In this document: positions 17,737 through 26,027 of the stretch, in pieces
How the letters are laid out: each line of letters starts with the position of its first letter
Numbering within the stretch: the first letter of the stretch is position 1
Assembly (NCBI RefSeq): GCF_016734905.1
Contig: NZ_JAERPO010000002.1
Span: forward strand, 1,011,524-1,075,523
Direction: 5' to 3'
DNA length: 64,000 bases
DNA from: Sphingopyxis jiangsuensis
Lineage (GTDB): Bacteria > Pseudomonadota > Alphaproteobacteria > Sphingomonadales > Sphingomonadaceae
Translations under genes and position numbers: made by a program
The notes under the pieces: model-generated
What the model was told of the DNA's origin: nothing
Database searches by the model: none
The model's input: the letters and a program-made list of their open reading frames with translations, nothing else

Positions 17737-17778
17737 TTATCCACGAAAAACTGTGGTCGCTGTTAACGCTTTGTTGAC
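17737..17778 (+). promoter_or_regulatory. CtrA-like box with a nearby DnaA-like box
   Basis: In the AT-rich region before the Sel1 gene, TTAA-N7-TTGAC at 17763-17778 differs by one base from the CtrA consensus TTAA-N7-TTAAC. A DnaA-like nonamer TTATCCACG (one mismatch) lies at 17737-17745. Both are recognised by eye and need confirmation. Confidence 0.4.
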
Positions 17779-17837
17779 CATAAACCGCAAGGTTCGACCT
17801 CGAAGTTTCCTGTGGGGGGAAATGACAGGGGGTATTC

Positions 17838-18152
17838 ATGGCCAACAGTCTGAAGTCCGCTCAATATCTGATCGAAAGCCGACTGCTCGATGCGGCACGC
17901 GGCGATGCCAACGCTTATTTCGATCTCGGCATCGCCTTTTCGACAGGCACCGGCGGCGTCGACGTCGACCTAATCCAGGCGCATAAATGGTTCAACCTCG
18001 CCGCGCTCGGCGGCAACAAGGAAGGCCAGCGCTGCCGCGCCGACCTGTCTGACGAGATGAGCCGCGACGAGATCGCCGAGGCGCAGCGACAGGCGCGCGC
18101 ATGGCTCGACGAAACCGCGCGGCGTCCGGATAGCCGGCGTTTCGCGGCCTAA
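17838..18152 (+). CDS. Small Sel1-repeat protein
   Basis: The 104-residue product contains a Sel1/TPR-like pair of helices: ANAYFDLGIAFSTGTGGV followed by DLIQAHKWFNLAALGG. Sel1 repeats are protein-interaction modules. No signal peptide is seen, so the protein is probably cytosolic. Its last four bases overlap the 3' end of the convergent acetyltransferase gene. The upstream region carries a CtrA-like site, which would fit a cell-cycle-linked role, but this is inference. Confidence 0.8.
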   Translation: MANSLKSAQYLIESRLLDAARGDANAYFDLGIAFSTGTGGVDVDLIQAHKWFNLAALGGNKEGQRCRADLSDEMSRDEIAEAQRQARAWLDETARRPDSRRFAA

Positions 18153-19297
18153 TCCTTCCGCCTGAACGGCATCTGGCCTTCGAGCCAGTCCAATTCCTGC
18201 TCTTCGACCTGCTGCTCGCGCTCCAGAAAATCCGCGACGGCGCGGCGAAAGCCCGGATCGGCGATGAAATGCGCTGACCAGGTCGCAACGGGGCCATAGC
18301 CGCGCGCCAGCTTGTGCCCGCCTTGCGCACCCGCCTCGACCCGCGATAGCCCGCGCTCGATCGCAATATCGATCGCGCGATAATAGCAAAGCTCGAAGTG
18401 CAAATAGGGGACGTCGGCAATGCATCCCCAATAGCGCCCGTACAGCGTATCGCTGCCCACAAGATGCATCGCACCCGCGACCGGCCGGTCATCGTCATAA
18501 GCGATCAGCAGGATGACGCGGTCGGCCATGCGCGCTCCCATCAGGTCGAACGCCGCGCGCGTCAGATAGGGATGCCCCCATTTGCGCGCGCCCGTGTCCT
18601 GATAGAAAAGCCACATCGCGTCCCAATGCTCGGCGCGGATCGCATCGCCGGTCAGTTCCTCGATGCGTAGTCCTTCGACGGCGCGCGCGCGTTCCTTGCG
18701 GAGTTGCTTGCGCTTCGCCGATGTCAGCGTGCCGAGAAAGTCGTCGAACGATGTGTAACCGCGGTTGGCGAAATGAAATTGGATGTCGCGCCGAACGAGC
18801 CAACCCGCCTCCTCGAACAACTCCATCTGCTCGGGAGCGACAAAGGTCGCGTGCGCCGACGACAGCCCGTTCTGCCGCACCACCGCCTCTGCTGCGCGGA
18901 TCAACAGCATCGCGTCGCCGCGGTCGCATGCGAGCAGTCGCGGCCCCGGTACAGGGGTGAAGGGCACAGCGAGCTGAAGCTTCGGATAATAATCCCCGCC
19001 CGCGCGCGCCCAGGCGTCGGCCCAGCCATGATCGAACACATATTCGCCCTGGCTGTGCGACTTGAAGTAGGCGGGCGCAGCGGCAACGAGCGTGCCTCGG
19101 TCATCCTCGACAAGCAGCGGCGCAGGTTGCCAGCCGGTGCCTGCCCCGACGCTGCCCGATTCCTCGAGCAGCGTCAGAAAATCATGGCCGACGAAGGGAT
19201 TGCCGCCGTCGTGCAACGCGTCCCACGCCGCGCCTTCGACGGTTCCGATGCCCGTGCCGAGCGAGATCGTCCGGGCTGGCGGGTCGGCTTCGGCCAC
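18149..19297 (-). CDS. FemAB-like GNAT-fold protein (PF04339 family)
   Basis: The 382-residue protein matches the COG3146/PF04339 family, predicted acyltransferases with a double GNAT fold. Visible family landmarks are NPFVGHDFLTLLEESG near the N-terminus, FVAPEQMELFEEAGWLVR in the middle, and KRKQLRKERARA followed by GRYWGCIADVPYLHFELCY in the C-terminal half. The biochemical substrate is not established for the family. It starts 5 bp after the ridA-type gene on the same strand and overlaps the end of the Sel1 gene by 4 bp. Confidence 0.85.
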   Translation of the reverse strand: MAEADPPARTISLGTGIGTVEGAAWDALHDGGNPFVGHDFLTLLEESGSVGAGTGWQPAPLLVEDDRGTLVAAAPAYFKSHSQGEYVFDHGWADAWARAGGDYYPKLQLAVPFTPVPGPRLLACDRGDAMLLIRAAEAVVRQNGLSSAHATFVAPEQMELFEEAGWLVRRDIQFHFANRGYTSFDDFLGTLTSAKRKQLRKERARAVEGLRIEELTGDAIRAEHWDAMWLFYQDTGARKWGHPYLTRAAFDLMGARMADRVILLIAYDDDRPVAGAMHLVGSDTLYGRYWGCIADVPYLHFELCYYRAIDIAIERGLSRVEAGAQGGHKLARGYGPVATWSAHFIADPGFRRAVADFLEREQQVEEQELDWLEGQMPFRRKD

Positions 19298-19302
19298 CGG
19301 CG

Positions 19303-19767
19303 CTAGGCGGCTTTCACCGCAACGATGGCATCGACTTCGACCGCTGCGCCGAGCGGGAGCGCCGCGACGCCGACCGCGCTGCGCGCATGGCGCCCGGTAT
19401 CACCGAATAATTGTTCCATCAGTTCCGAAGCGCCGTTCGCAACCTTGGGCTGCTGGGTGAAGGCAGGGTCGCTGTTCACGAAGACTCCGAGCTTGACGAT
19501 CTTATCGACGCGCGACCAGTCGCCGCCGAGCGCCTGGCCGATCTGCGCGACAAGCATCAGAGCGCAGCGGCGTGCGGCGTCATAACCGGTCGCCTCGTCC
19601 ATGTCGGTGCCGAGCCGGCCGGTAACGACCTGCCCGTCACGGAACGGCAGTTGTCCGCTGATGTGCAGGAGCCCACCCGCCTCGACGGTGGGGACATAGG
19701 CCGCGACCGGGGCCGCAGGCTTGGGGAGTTCGAGGCCGAGTTCGGCGAGCTTGGCGGCAATATCCAT
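19303..19767 (-). CDS. RidA/YjgF-family protein
   Basis: RidA-family proteins hydrolyse reactive enamine/imine intermediates from amino acid metabolism. The 154-residue product has the family core: LHISGQLPFRDGQVV, then ALMLVAQIGQALGGDW, VKLGVFVNSDP, and the late GRHARSAVGVAALPLGAAVEV with the conserved Arg. It belongs to the longer Rid group with an N-terminal extension (MDIAAKLAELGLELPKP). It lies between a HAD gene and the PF04339 gene, all on the minus strand. Confidence 0.9.
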   Translation of the reverse strand: MDIAAKLAELGLELPKPAAPVAAYVPTVEAGGLLHISGQLPFRDGQVVTGRLGTDMDEATGYDAARRCALMLVAQIGQALGGDWSRVDKIVKLGVFVNSDPAFTQQPKVANGASELMEQLFGDTGRHARSAVGVAALPLGAAVEVDAIVAVKAA

Positions 19768-19785
19768 GGGGTCGATCCTTCTTGT

Positions 19786-20427
19786 TCAAGCCAGTGCGGG
19801 TTCGGGCGCGCGAACGCCCTCGGCGATCCGCGCCAATATCCAGTCGCGCGCCGCTGTCCAGTCGTCGATACGCGCATGCGCGTGCGATGCAGCGACAATC
19901 TTGTCCGCAATCGCCGGTTCGCCGACCATGTGCAGGCGCCACACGCCCGGCGCTTCGTCCGCAACCGAGCGGTGATGATTGGCAATGTCGTCGATGAAGA
20001 TCGCGACCGGCGGCTCGCGTTCGGCAATCAGCCGCGCAACGGGTTCGCCCTTGCCGCCGCGGCTGCCGATCACCGGCGCGTCAAGACCGAGCGCGGCGAG
20101 CTGGTCGGCGCGGCGCTGCTGATGATCGGGGCCGACATTGGTGAGCACGACGATATCGGCCTGCGCGCCGATCGCCGCCATCGCTTCGAGCGCGCCGGCA
20201 ATCGGATATTGGCGCCCCATTTCGGTGCGGAAAAAACCGTCGAGCAATGGCCAGACCTCGGCCGCCTCGAGCGGCGTTCCGCATTCCTTGCGCTTGAGCG
20301 CCCCCGCGAAGCTCGCATCTTCGATACGAAAGATTACGCCATGTTCGGCGTCGACCCATTCGGCAAAGGGGACGACCATGTGCATCAGCACCTCGTCGCA
20401 ATCGGTAATGACGAGCGGGCGGGTCAT
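19786..20427 (-). CDS. HAD-like hydrolase of unknown substrate
   Basis: The 213-residue protein opens with VITDCDEVLMH, a HAD motif I of the DxDEV type. VVLTNVGPDHQQRR supplies motif II, the Lys in GSRGGKGEPV can serve as motif III, and IFIDDIANHH is motif IV. A cap region separates motif I and II. It resembles unnamed HAD proteins of sphingomonads; a phosphatase role is inferred only from the fold. Its start overlaps the stop of the DUF3572 gene by 4 bp, so the two are translationally coupled. Confidence 0.8.
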   Translation of the reverse strand: MTRPLVITDCDEVLMHMVVPFAEWVDAEHGVIFRIEDASFAGALKRKECGTPLEAAEVWPLLDGFFRTEMGRQYPIAGALEAMAAIGAQADIVVLTNVGPDHQQRRADQLAALGLDAPVIGSRGGKGEPVARLIAEREPPVAIFIDDIANHHRSVADEAPGVWRLHMVGEPAIADKIVAASHAHARIDDWTAARDWILARIAEGVRAPEPALA

Positions 20428-20696
20428 GCATCCATCCTTTGGTTTCCTTCGAGCCGCTGCGCGGCGGCGGCAATTATCTGCGGTTCGAGGCCGAGTGCGT
20501 CGGCGCAGGCGACCAGATCGGGTTCGTGCGCGACCAGAAACCCCAGTATCGCGGCGAGTGTTGCGCGCTCGCCCAGCGTTGCGCGCAGCCCGTCTGGGGT
20601 CAATCCCGTCATGCCGAGCAATCGCTCAGCGCGCGGCTCGTCGGCCAATATCCACCCGAGCGCGCCCAGCGCTATCGCCGCATCTTCGTCGCGCAC
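20424..20696 (-). CDS. DUF3572 family protein
   Basis: The product reads VRDEDAAIALGALGWILADE and continues as a small all-alpha protein of 90 residues, matching DUF3572, an uncharacterised alphaproteobacterial family usually encoded next to divK. A GTG start is preferred because family members begin at this point and GAAGGGAA lies about 9 bases before it; a TTG nine codons upstream is the alternative. It is divergent from divK with 89 bp between and overlaps the HAD gene. Confidence 0.8.
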   Translation of the reverse strand: MRDEDAAIALGALGWILADEPRAERLLGMTGLTPDGLRATLGERATLAAILGFLVAHEPDLVACADALGLEPQIIAAAAQRLEGNQRMDA

Positions 20697-20785
20697 CCGA
20701 AATTTCCCTTCGCCGCGAGGCAATTGAGTCGCGCGGCCGATTCGCCTAGACCGGCCGCTTACGCAAGGTGGGAAACGGAAGCGGC

Positions 20786-21148
20786 ATGGGCAAGACCATA
20801 TTGGTCGTCGAGGATAATGAGCTGAACCTTCGGCTCTTCTGCGACCTGCTCGACGCCCATGGCTATCGCGCGCACCCGGTCCGCGATGGCCGCGATGCCG
20901 TCGCCCGCGCCCGCGAAGTTGCGCCCGACCTCATCATCATGGACATCCAGCTGCCGCACGTCAGCGGGCTCGACCTCATCAAGCAGATGAAGGCCGATGA
21001 TGCGCTTAAGGCCGTGCCGATCATGGCGGTGACCGCCTATGCGGGGAAAGGCGACGAGGAACAGATCCGCGCCGCGGGTGCCGAAGCCTACGTGTCCAAG
21101 CCCATTTCGGTGATCAAATTCATCGAAAGCGTGGGGGCGTTCGCGTAA
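20786..21148 (+). CDS. divK: Single-domain response regulator DivK
   Basis: DivK is a stand-alone receiver that, when phosphorylated, switches off the CckA-ChpT-CtrA pathway through DivL. The 120-residue product shows the acidic pocket Glu9-Asp10, the phosphoacceptor Asp53 in IIMDIQLP, Thr in MAVTAYAG and Lys in YVSKPIS. The start MGKTILVVEDNELN is supported by GGAAG five bases upstream; a GTG six codons earlier is less likely. Nothing is attached downstream on this strand: pleD, its partner in many alphaproteobacteria, is absent here. Confidence 0.94.
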   Translation: MGKTILVVEDNELNLRLFCDLLDAHGYRAHPVRDGRDAVARAREVAPDLIIMDIQLPHVSGLDLIKQMKADDALKAVPIMAVTAYAGKGDEEQIRAAGAEAYVSKPISVIKFIESVGAFA

Positions 21149-21178
21149 GTCGGGCTTCCGACCAATCGCGGCCATCAG

Positions 21179-21292
21179 ATCCTCCCTGTGCCGCAGGCAT
21201 GGGGTGGGGCAGCCCGAAGGGCTGACGGAGGGGCTAATGGCGCAACGTCGCGGCCCCTCCACCCCTCCCCATGGCTTCGCCACAGGGAGGAT
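21179..21292. repeat. Long imperfect inverted repeat after divK
   Basis: ATCCTCCCTGTG at 21179-21190 pairs perfectly with CACAGGGAGGAT at 21281-21292. The match continues inward imperfectly through CATGGGG/CCCCATG blocks, so about 32 bases on each side can form a long hairpin with a loop of some 50 bases. It has no convincing reading frame and is not followed by a T run. It looks like an interspersed palindromic element. Confidence 0.7.
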
Positions 21293-21333
21293 TTACGGCC
21301 GCTTCCTACCCCAAAGCCGCCATCCGCCACATA

Positions 21334-21361
21334 CGAAAAAGGGCGGCGCAAGGCCGCCCTT
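21334..21361 (-). terminator. Intrinsic terminator of rpmG
   Basis: On the minus strand AAGGGCGGC-CTTGC-GCCGCCCTT, a 9-bp perfect stem, leads into a run of T residues, 66 bp after the rpmG stop codon. Confidence 0.75.
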
Positions 21362-21427
21362 CTGGACCCCGCCTTCGCGGGGAGGATGCATCGCTAGCCG
21401 TTCAGCGATGCTGAACGGACCAATGCG

Positions 21428-21595
21428 TCACTTGATCTTGGCTTCCTTGAACTCGACATGCTTGCGTGCACGCGGATCATATTTGCGCACCGACATCTTC
21501 TCGGTCATCGTGCGCGGGTTCTTCTTGGTGACATAGAAAAAGCCCGTGTCGGCGGTGCTCACCAGCTTGATCTTGACGGTCGTCGGCTTGGCCAT
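21428..21595 (-). CDS. rpmG: 50S ribosomal protein L33, cysteine-free form
   Basis: The 55-residue protein [20 protein letters not shown]... is L33 of the C-minus type: the zinc-binding CxxC pairs are absent. The start is the family ATG; the longer frame adds 16 unrelated residues. It is monocistronic, with a terminator downstream. In several alphaproteobacteria rpmG follows divK-pleD; here it faces divK instead. Confidence 0.96.
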   Translation of the reverse strand: MAKPTTVKIKLVSTADTGFFYVTKKNPRTMTEKMSVRKYDPRARKHVEFKEAKIK

Positions 21596-21727
21596 GGCCC
21601 TGTTCCTCGAAAAATCTGCACATCCGCCGGTTGCCTGGCGCATGCGGCGGGACTGTGGGCCCCGGCGGTTGGTTTGAAAAGCAAGAGGGCCGCGCGACTA
21701 CCGCGCCGCCCCCATTTATCCGCGCGC

Positions 21728-21755
21728 CATTGGCCGGATTCGGCGCTTGTGTCAA
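21728..21755 (-). promoter_or_regulatory. Putative promoter of rpmG
   Basis: A consensus TTGACA -35 element lies on the minus strand at 21750-21755, inside CTTGACAC as in many alphaproteobacterial housekeeping promoters. The -10 position (CAATGG after 17 bp) is poor. Confidence 0.35.
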
Positions 21756-21765
21756 GCGAAAGGAC

Positions 21766-21792
21766 GCGCGGGCGGCACGAAACCGCCCGCGC
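21766..21792 (-). terminator. Hairpin after the tonB-type gene
   Basis: A 10-bp perfect GC stem (GCGCGGGCGG/CCGCCCGCGC) with a 7-base loop lies 12 bp after the tonB-type stop codon. The T run behind it on the minus strand is short (CCTTTCG), so termination strength is uncertain. Confidence 0.5.
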
Positions 21793-21803
21793 TATCGAAG
21801 ACC

Positions 21804-22532
21804 TCAACCGCTCCGGATCTGGAAGCGCACGGTCATCACTTTCCAGCTTTCCTCGGCCACGCCGCCTCGCGTCGCAGGCTTGAAGCGCCATTTGGCGAGC
21901 GCGCGTCGCCGTGTCTCCTCGAAAAAGCCTGGGCTGTCGGTGCTGACAAGTTCGACCGCCTTGACGCGCCCGTCGGTCCCGATCAGCACGCGCACTTTGG
22001 CGACGCCCTCGATTCCGCGCCGCTGCTCGCTGGGCGGATATTCGGGCTGGAACGCCCCTGCATAGCGCCCATCGATTTCGGCGATCACGAGCCGCGGTTG
22101 CGGCGGCGCGGGCGGGTCCACAATCACCGGCCCGCTGCCCGTCCCCGACGGCAGAACATAGGGCTCGGGAGCCATGACGACCGGCGGGACCTGCGCGACC
22201 GGTGGCAATGGGGTGGGCACCGTCGTCACCGCCGGGGTGACCTGCCGGGGCGTCGTCGCCGGCTGGGGTTCCGGCTCCGGGGGAGGTTTGGGCAATTCGA
22301 TGAGCGTGCCAGTAATCGGCTTCGTCCGGGGTGCCGGCTCGACGACCATGGGCGACAGCGCCACCGCGACCACCAACCCCGCAGGCAAGCCGATCGCTAT
22401 CGCCGCCGCCAGCGGGCGGTGGCGCGCGCCGGGATCATAACCGCTTCGCTTGCGCGGCGCCGCAGGGCCGACCGGCGCGGTCATCGCCTCGGGCGTCGCG
22501 ACAATTGCCGAGATAAGGGGAATCAGGGTCAT
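21804..22532 (-). CDS. TonB-family energy transducer
   Basis: TonB proteins carry energy from ExbBD to outer-membrane receptors for iron complexes and vitamins. This 242-residue protein has a cytoplasmic N-terminus of about 39 residues, one membrane helix at about 40-63 (AAAIAIGLPAGLVVAVALSP), a Pro-rich periplasmic spacer (about 68-150) and a C-terminal TonB domain ending WKVMTVRFQIRSG, with EYPPSEQRRGIEG as the family landmark. The start has AAGGAGAGG upstream. No exbB or exbD lies nearby. A strong AT-rich promoter precedes it. Confidence 0.88.
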   Translation of the reverse strand: MTLIPLISAIVATPEAMTAPVGPAAPRKRSGYDPGARHRPLAAAIAIGLPAGLVVAVALSPMVVEPAPRTKPITGTLIELPKPPPEPEPQPATTPRQVTPAVTTVPTPLPPVAQVPPVVMAPEPYVLPSGTGSGPVIVDPPAPPQPRLVIAEIDGRYAGAFQPEYPPSEQRRGIEGVAKVRVLIGTDGRVKAVELVSTDSPGFFEETRRRALAKWRFKPATRGGVAEESWKVMTVRFQIRSG

Positions 22533-22600
22533 GGCACCTCTCCTTGCCAAAAGAACCCGCCGCCGCCGCGTCGACCGCAATCATCCGGCGAGATGGAGAA

Positions 22601-22630
22601 GTTATACTATAACATAACTAAACTGGTCAA
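22601..22630 (-). promoter_or_regulatory. Promoter of the tonB-type gene with palindromic operator
   Basis: On the minus strand TTGACC and TATAAC are separated by 18 bp, 69 bp before the start codon. The -10 overlaps the perfect palindrome GTTATA-C-TATAAC, which is followed by a further ATAAC half-site. This AT-rich patch stands out from its GC-rich surroundings and suggests a regulated promoter. Confidence 0.6.
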
Positions 22631-22665
22631 GTTTCTCGGCGCTGGCTCCAACTTTGGCGACGGCG

Positions 22666-23976
22666 CTATTGAGCAGAGAGCCGCGCGACCGCCGCATCCT
22701 TGGCGATCAGCGGGAGCAGTTCCGCCATGTCGGGGCCGTGATCGCGCCCGGTGAGCGCACGCCGCAACGGCAGGAACAACGCGCGGCCCTTGGCGCCAGT
22801 CGCCTCTTTCACCGCCGCGCCTAGTGCGTGCCACGGGTCGGCGCTCCAGTCGAGTTCGGTCGCCGCAGCGGCGGCAGCAGCGAGCACCGGCCGGTCGCCC
22901 GCGTCGGGAACCGGGGGCGTGAAGGGGCCGTCGAATACCGGAACCCATTCGGCAGCCTCGGCGAGTGTCATCAGATTGGGGCGAATCGCATGCCAGCGCA
23001 CTGCATCGATTCCTGCGGGCAGCCGGTTGGCAACCGTCTCATAGTCCAGATGGTGCAGGATCTTCTGGTTGAGCAGCGCAAGTTCGGCCTCGTTGAAACG
23101 CGCCGGGGCTCGGCCGAAGCGCGCAAAGTCGATGCTCTCGACCAGCGGCGCGGCATGTGTCACCGGCTCGACCGGATCGCTCGTCCCGAGCCGCGCGAGC
23201 AGCGCGACGAGCGCGATCGGCTCGATCCCCTGTTCGCGCAAATTGTCCATCCCGAGCGAGCCGAGCCGCTTCGACAATTTGCCCTCGGTACCCACCAGCA
23301 GCGCTTCGTGCGCGAAGGCGGGCGGCGCGGCGCCGAGCGCTTCGAACATCTGGATCTGCGCCGCGGTGTTCGACACATGATCCTCGCCGCGGACAACATG
23401 GGTGATGCCCATCGCAATGTCGTCGATCACGCTGGGGAGCAGGTAGAGCCAGCTGCCGTCGGCGCGGCGCACCACGGGATCGGACATGGTTTTCGGTTCG
23501 AAGTGCTGCGGTCCGCGAACAAGGTCGGTCCATTCGATCGCGGCGTCGTGGTCGAGGCGAAAGCGCCAGTGCGGCGCCACGCCTTCGGGGACCGGCGCAC
23601 CATCGGGCTTGCGCTCATAGACCGGCGGCAGCCCACGCGAAAGCAGCACCTTGCGCCGGATATCGAGCTCGTCGGGCGTTTCGTAGCAAGCATAGACGCG
23701 CCCCGCCGCCTTCAGCTTTTGAAATTCGGCTTCGTAGAGATCGAAGCGCGCCGACTGCCGCTCCTCGCCGTCGATATCGAGCCCGAGCCACGCAAGGTCG
23801 GCGCGGATGCCCTCGACATATTCCTCTTTCGAGCGTTCGAGGTCGGTGTCATCGATGCGCAGCAGAAAACGTCCGCCATGCCGGCGCGCCCACATCCAGT
23901 TATGAAGCGCGGTGCGAACATTGCCGACATGCAGGTTGCCGGTCGGCGAAGGGGCGAAGCGGGTCGTGACGGTCAT
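22666..23976 (-). CDS. gltX: Glutamyl-tRNA synthetase
   Basis: The enzyme charges tRNA-Glu, and in organisms using the amidotransferase route it may also misacylate tRNA-Gln. The class I signatures are HVGN at residues 16-19 (HIGH equivalent) and KLSKR (KMSKS equivalent), preceded by GTEG. The 436-residue length corresponds to the shorter of the two gltX genes many alphaproteobacteria carry; which specificity this copy has cannot be read. The small membrane-protein gene lies 33 bp upstream on the same strand. Confidence 0.95.
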   Translation of the reverse strand: MTVTTRFAPSPTGNLHVGNVRTALHNWMWARRHGGRFLLRIDDTDLERSKEEYVEGIRADLAWLGLDIDGEERQSARFDLYEAEFQKLKAAGRVYACYETPDELDIRRKVLLSRGLPPVYERKPDGAPVPEGVAPHWRFRLDHDAAIEWTDLVRGPQHFEPKTMSDPVVRRADGSWLYLLPSVIDDIAMGITHVVRGEDHVSNTAAQIQMFEALGAAPPAFAHEALLVGTEGKLSKRLGSLGMDNLREQGIEPIALVALLARLGTSDPVEPVTHAAPLVESIDFARFGRAPARFNEAELALLNQKILHHLDYETVANRLPAGIDAVRWHAIRPNLMTLAEAAEWVPVFDGPFTPPVPDAGDRPVLAAAAAAATELDWSADPWHALGAAVKEATGAKGRALFLPLRRALTGRDHGPDMAELLPLIAKDAAVARLSAQ

Positions 23977-24009
23977 AGCGCGCGCCTATAGCGAGCTTTT
24001 TCCCGTGCG

Positions 24010-24222
24010 TCAGTCGGCTTCCTCGACTTCGTCGATCTTGCGCTGCGTGATGACATGCGCGGCCCAGCGCATCGCCATCCCGACGACAGACAATAGCCCG
24101 CCGCCGATGATGACCAGCGCAATCGTTTGCGACTCGCCCGGCGCGGGCCAGGCGACCCAAGCAAGCAGTACAACGCTGACGATCGACAAGGCATAACCCA
24201 GTCCGGTGAGCCAGTTCGTCAT
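24010..24222 (-). CDS. Small two-helix membrane protein, unknown function
   Basis: The 70-residue product MTNWLTGLGYALSIVSVVLL... has two hydrophobic helices, at about residues 7-25 and 34-56, and a charged C-terminus ending KIDEVEEAD. The start follows the nadE stop by 7 bp, consistent with an operon nadE-this gene-gltX. I recognise no family. Confidence that it is a gene rests on start position, composition and spacing. Confidence 0.6.
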   Translation of the reverse strand: MTNWLTGLGYALSIVSVVLLAWVAWPAPGESQTIALVIIGGGLLSVVGMAMRWAAHVITQRKIDEVEEAD

Positions 24223-24229
24223 GACGCCG

Positions 24230-25903
24230 TCAGGCTGTCCGAAATCCGTGGGTGATCGGATAGCGCCGGTCGCGGCCGAAATTGCGCGTCGACAGCTTGA
24301 CCCCCGGCGGTGCCTGGCGCCGTTTATATTCGGCGATCGCGAGCAGCCGCTCGATCCGCGCAACCGCATCGCGGTCGAAGCCGTATCGCGCGACAACATC
24401 GTCGACGCTCGCCTCTTCCTCGACGAGCATGTGGAGCATGCGGTCAAGGTCCTCATAGGGCGGCAGGCTGTCCTCGTCCTTCTGATCGGGGCGCAGCTCG
24501 GCACTCGGTGGCTTGGTGATGATCCTCTCGGGCATCACGGGGGCGACCGGATTGCGCGACAGGCGCGGCGCGTGCGCATTGCGCCATTTGGCGAGTGCAA
24601 ACACCGTCGTCTTGTACGCATCCTTCAGCGGATTATAGCCGCCCGCCATATCGCCATAAATGGTCGCATAGCCGACGCTCATCTCGCTCTTGTTGCCGGT
24701 CGTCAGCAGCATCGGCCCGAATTTGTTGCTGAGCGCCATCAGCGTCACGCCGCGGATGCGCGACTGGACATTTTCCTCGGTGATGTCGACGTCCCTGTCG
24801 GCGAAACTGCCTTCCAGCATCGTGTCGAACGCCTCGACCGCGGGGACGATCGGGATAGTGTCGAGGCGGCAACCGATCATGTCAGCGCACCGGGCGGCAT
24901 CGTCGAGGCTTTCCTTGCTTGTGAAGCGGCTCGGCAGCATCACGCACCAGACCTTGTCGGGACCGAGCGCGTCGGCGGCGATGGCAGCGCAGATCGCCGA
25001 ATCGATGCCGCCCGACAGGCCGAGCACCACGCCGGGGAATCGATTGCGCGTCACATAGTCGCGCAGCGCAATCGTCATCGCATGATAGATGTCGGCGGGA
25101 TGATCGTCCCACGCCGCGACCACGCCCGGCGCGCATATCCAGCGGCCGTCGGCGTCCTTGGCCCAATGCGTCACCCGCTCTTCGGCTTCCCAATCGGCGA
25201 GGCGGTGCGCGGTACTGCCATCGGCATTGAGCACGAAGGAGCAGCCGTCGAACACCAGTTCGTCCTGCCCGCCGATCCGGTTGAGGAAAGCCAGCGGCAG
25301 GCGCGTTTCGGCCACTCTAATTCCGAAGACATGGCTGAGGCGCCGATCGTCCTTGTCGATCTCATAGGGGCTGCCGTTGACCGAGATGAGGAGCTCGGCG
25401 CCCTGCGCGGCGAGGTGGCGGCACACCGTCGGCAGCCAGCCGTCCTCGCAGATCGGAAGGCCGAGCTTCACCCCGCGCCATTCGACGACGTCAGGCAGCG
25501 GTCCGGGTGCAAAGACGCGCTTTTCGTCGAAGGTACCGTAATTGGGGAGTTCATGCTTGCGCCGCACCGCGACGATGCGCCCGCCGTCGAGGAGCGCGAC
25601 GACATTGTAGAGATGCGGTCCGTCGCGCTCGACCGAACCGACAAGCATCGCCGGTCCACCATCGGCGGTTTCCGCCGCAAGCTCGGCAAGCAGCGTTGCG
25701 GCGCGAGCGGCAAGCGCGGGCTTGAGCACCAGATCTTCGGGCGGATAACCGATGAGCTGAAGCTCGGGATAGACGATCAGGTCGGCGTCGCCGTGGCGCG
25801 CGCGAACGCTGCGCATCGCTTCGGCGTTGGCAGCGAGGTCGCCGACCGCCTGCGTCATCTGCGACAGGACGATGGTGAGCGTATCAGCGGGAGCGTCGGT
25901 CAT
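24230..25903 (-). CDS. nadE: Glutamine-dependent NAD+ synthetase
   Basis: The enzyme makes NAD+ from deamido-NAD with ammonia released from glutamine. The N-terminal nitrilase-like glutaminase domain (about 1-260) has the catalytic trio Glu in VYPELQL, Lys in RRKHELPNY and Cys in LPICEDGW. The C-terminal synthetase domain has the PP-loop [10 protein letters not shown] and later [14 protein letters not shown]. The chosen ATG gives 557 residues and leaves a 124-bp divergent region shared with prs; an earlier in-frame ATG adds 50 non-family residues. Confidence 0.95.
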   Translation of the reverse strand: MTDAPADTLTIVLSQMTQAVGDLAANAEAMRSVRARHGDADLIVYPELQLIGYPPEDLVLKPALAARAATLLAELAAETADGGPAMLVGSVERDGPHLYNVVALLDGGRIVAVRRKHELPNYGTFDEKRVFAPGPLPDVVEWRGVKLGLPICEDGWLPTVCRHLAAQGAELLISVNGSPYEIDKDDRRLSHVFGIRVAETRLPLAFLNRIGGQDELVFDGCSFVLNADGSTAHRLADWEAEERVTHWAKDADGRWICAPGVVAAWDDHPADIYHAMTIALRDYVTRNRFPGVVLGLSGGIDSAICAAIAADALGPDKVWCVMLPSRFTSKESLDDAARCADMIGCRLDTIPIVPAVEAFDTMLEGSFADRDVDITEENVQSRIRGVTLMALSNKFGPMLLTTGNKSEMSVGYATIYGDMAGGYNPLKDAYKTTVFALAKWRNAHAPRLSRNPVAPVMPERIITKPPSAELRPDQKDEDSLPPYEDLDRMLHMLVEEEASVDDVVARYGFDRDAVARIERLLAIAEYKRRQAPPGVKLSTRNFGRDRRYPITHGFRTA

Positions 25904-26027
25904 GACCCTAGCCTCTATTCCGCCCGCCGCGCCGGGGCAATGGCTCGCAACTTCGCCCTTCCCCTTCGCGCCTTCGCTGGCTAAGGGGGCGCGCAATCCC
26001 ATCCGCCGCGAAAGGGCCTTGCACGCC

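Noticed and set aside
20697-20723. TTG start nine codons upstream for the DUF3572 protein
   Set aside because: Possible, but the GTG at 20696 matches the family N-terminus and has a purine-rich ribosome binding site at suitable distance.
21149-21427. tRNA or structured RNA gene in the divK-rpmG gap
   Set aside because: The strong pairing belongs to a palindromic repeat and to the rpmG terminator; no cloverleaf, T-loop or acceptor end could be found.
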